A stretch of 64,000 nucleotides of DNA from Lepidostoma basale (lineage: Eukaryota > Arthropoda > Insecta > Trichoptera > Lepidostomatidae), in contig JAHDVF020001325.1 in assembly GCA_022606425.2 (NCBI GenBank), positions 1,984,001-2,048,000 on the forward strand. The letters are read 5' to 3'. The notes below the pieces were generated by a model that saw only the letters and a list, made by a program, of their open reading frames with translations, ran no database searches and was not told the origin of the DNA. Within the stretch, counting starts at the first letter, position 1, and each line of letters begins with the position of its first letter. This document shows positions 63,800 to 64,000 of this stretch, piece after piece. Both the position numbers and the translations under genes were made by a program.

Positions 63800-64000
63800 A
63801 ATTTATTTTTTTTAATTCAAATTTGAATCCATAACACAAAGTGATGGCGAAAATAGATGGAATAAAAACAATTTACATTTTAGTACATATGAGCACTGAT
63901 ACTTCGTGAATTATTTTATTTTAAAGTTTTTCCATTATGAAAAAAGTTTATTTAAAAAATATGTATTGTAATATTAACACACTTAATTAGTTTTTACATC
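63800..64000. other. Unassigned AT-rich sequence
   Basis: No feature is seen. Confidence 0.4.

Noticed and set aside
1..64000. CRISPR arrays, operons, ribosome binding sites, origins
   Set aside because: The sequence is eukaryotic in character and no regularly spaced short repeats with unique spacers were seen. The tandem repeats found have no such layout.

Overview
The window looks like non-coding DNA (intergenic or intronic) from an insect, most probably a moth or butterfly. The base composition is very AT-rich, there is no long open reading frame, and almost every segment that can be recognised is a decayed transposable element. The lepidopteran assignment is an inference from the mix of elements (non-LTR retrotransposons with microsatellite tails, a tRNA-derived SINE with an (AAT)n tail, a mariner relic and many short foldback elements), not from a host gene. 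Only one stretch has the look of a host coding exon: 94 bases at 7165-7258 (+), with a pyrimidine tract and AG before it, GT after it, and GC-rich third codon positions. Its protein is not recognised.

Layout. Retrotransposon fragments are spread over the whole window on both strands. Type 1 LINEs end in (GTTA)n, for example 1218-1372, 51932-52424, 53368-53965 and 62620-63465. Type 2 LINEs are related fragments whose 3' ends carry (GAA)n, for example 11111-11560, 31838-32078, 36358-36535 and 46165-46315. Type 3 elements end in (GATTT)n (2777-2870, 18488-18700, 32861-33203, 62710-62992). There is also a Jockey-like piece at 29540-30105, a LINE carboxy-terminus at 31418-31645 and a tRNA-derived SINE (best copy 34681-34931). 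A mariner-type DNA transposon relic with both inverted ends lies at 12411-13101.

The most unusual content is a set of short inverted-repeat (foldback) elements, here called families A, B, C, D, E, F and H. They differ in most of their sequence but share one architecture: a hairpin ending in CGAAAC, then usually GTC, then AATAAA or similar, then often AAGTGG, then TGTTTTAAT or similar. In families A, B and E, and nearly in C, the hairpin can be laid out as a type I hammerhead ribozyme: core CUGANGA or a close variant, stem II, GAA, a 2-3 bp stem III, a GUC or GUU triplet, and a closing stem I whose bases change in a compensating way between families. All copies carry one extra base between the core and stem II, so activity is unproven. 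Hammerheads are known in the terminal repeats of Penelope-like elements, which can also be arranged as inverted repeats; that is the suggested, unproven origin.

Nested insertions with target-site duplications give a relative history. A type 1 LINE tail split a SINE (7436-7883). A near-identical LINE tail split an older type 1 LINE (53464-53745). A type 3 element split a type 1 LINE (62704-62998). A shared unclassified element (family G) split a family B foldback with a 14 bp duplication (26798-27093). Several GC-richer unique patches (28800-29250, 38150-38420, 35085-35215, 52590-52740) are the best candidates for conserved host non-coding sequence.
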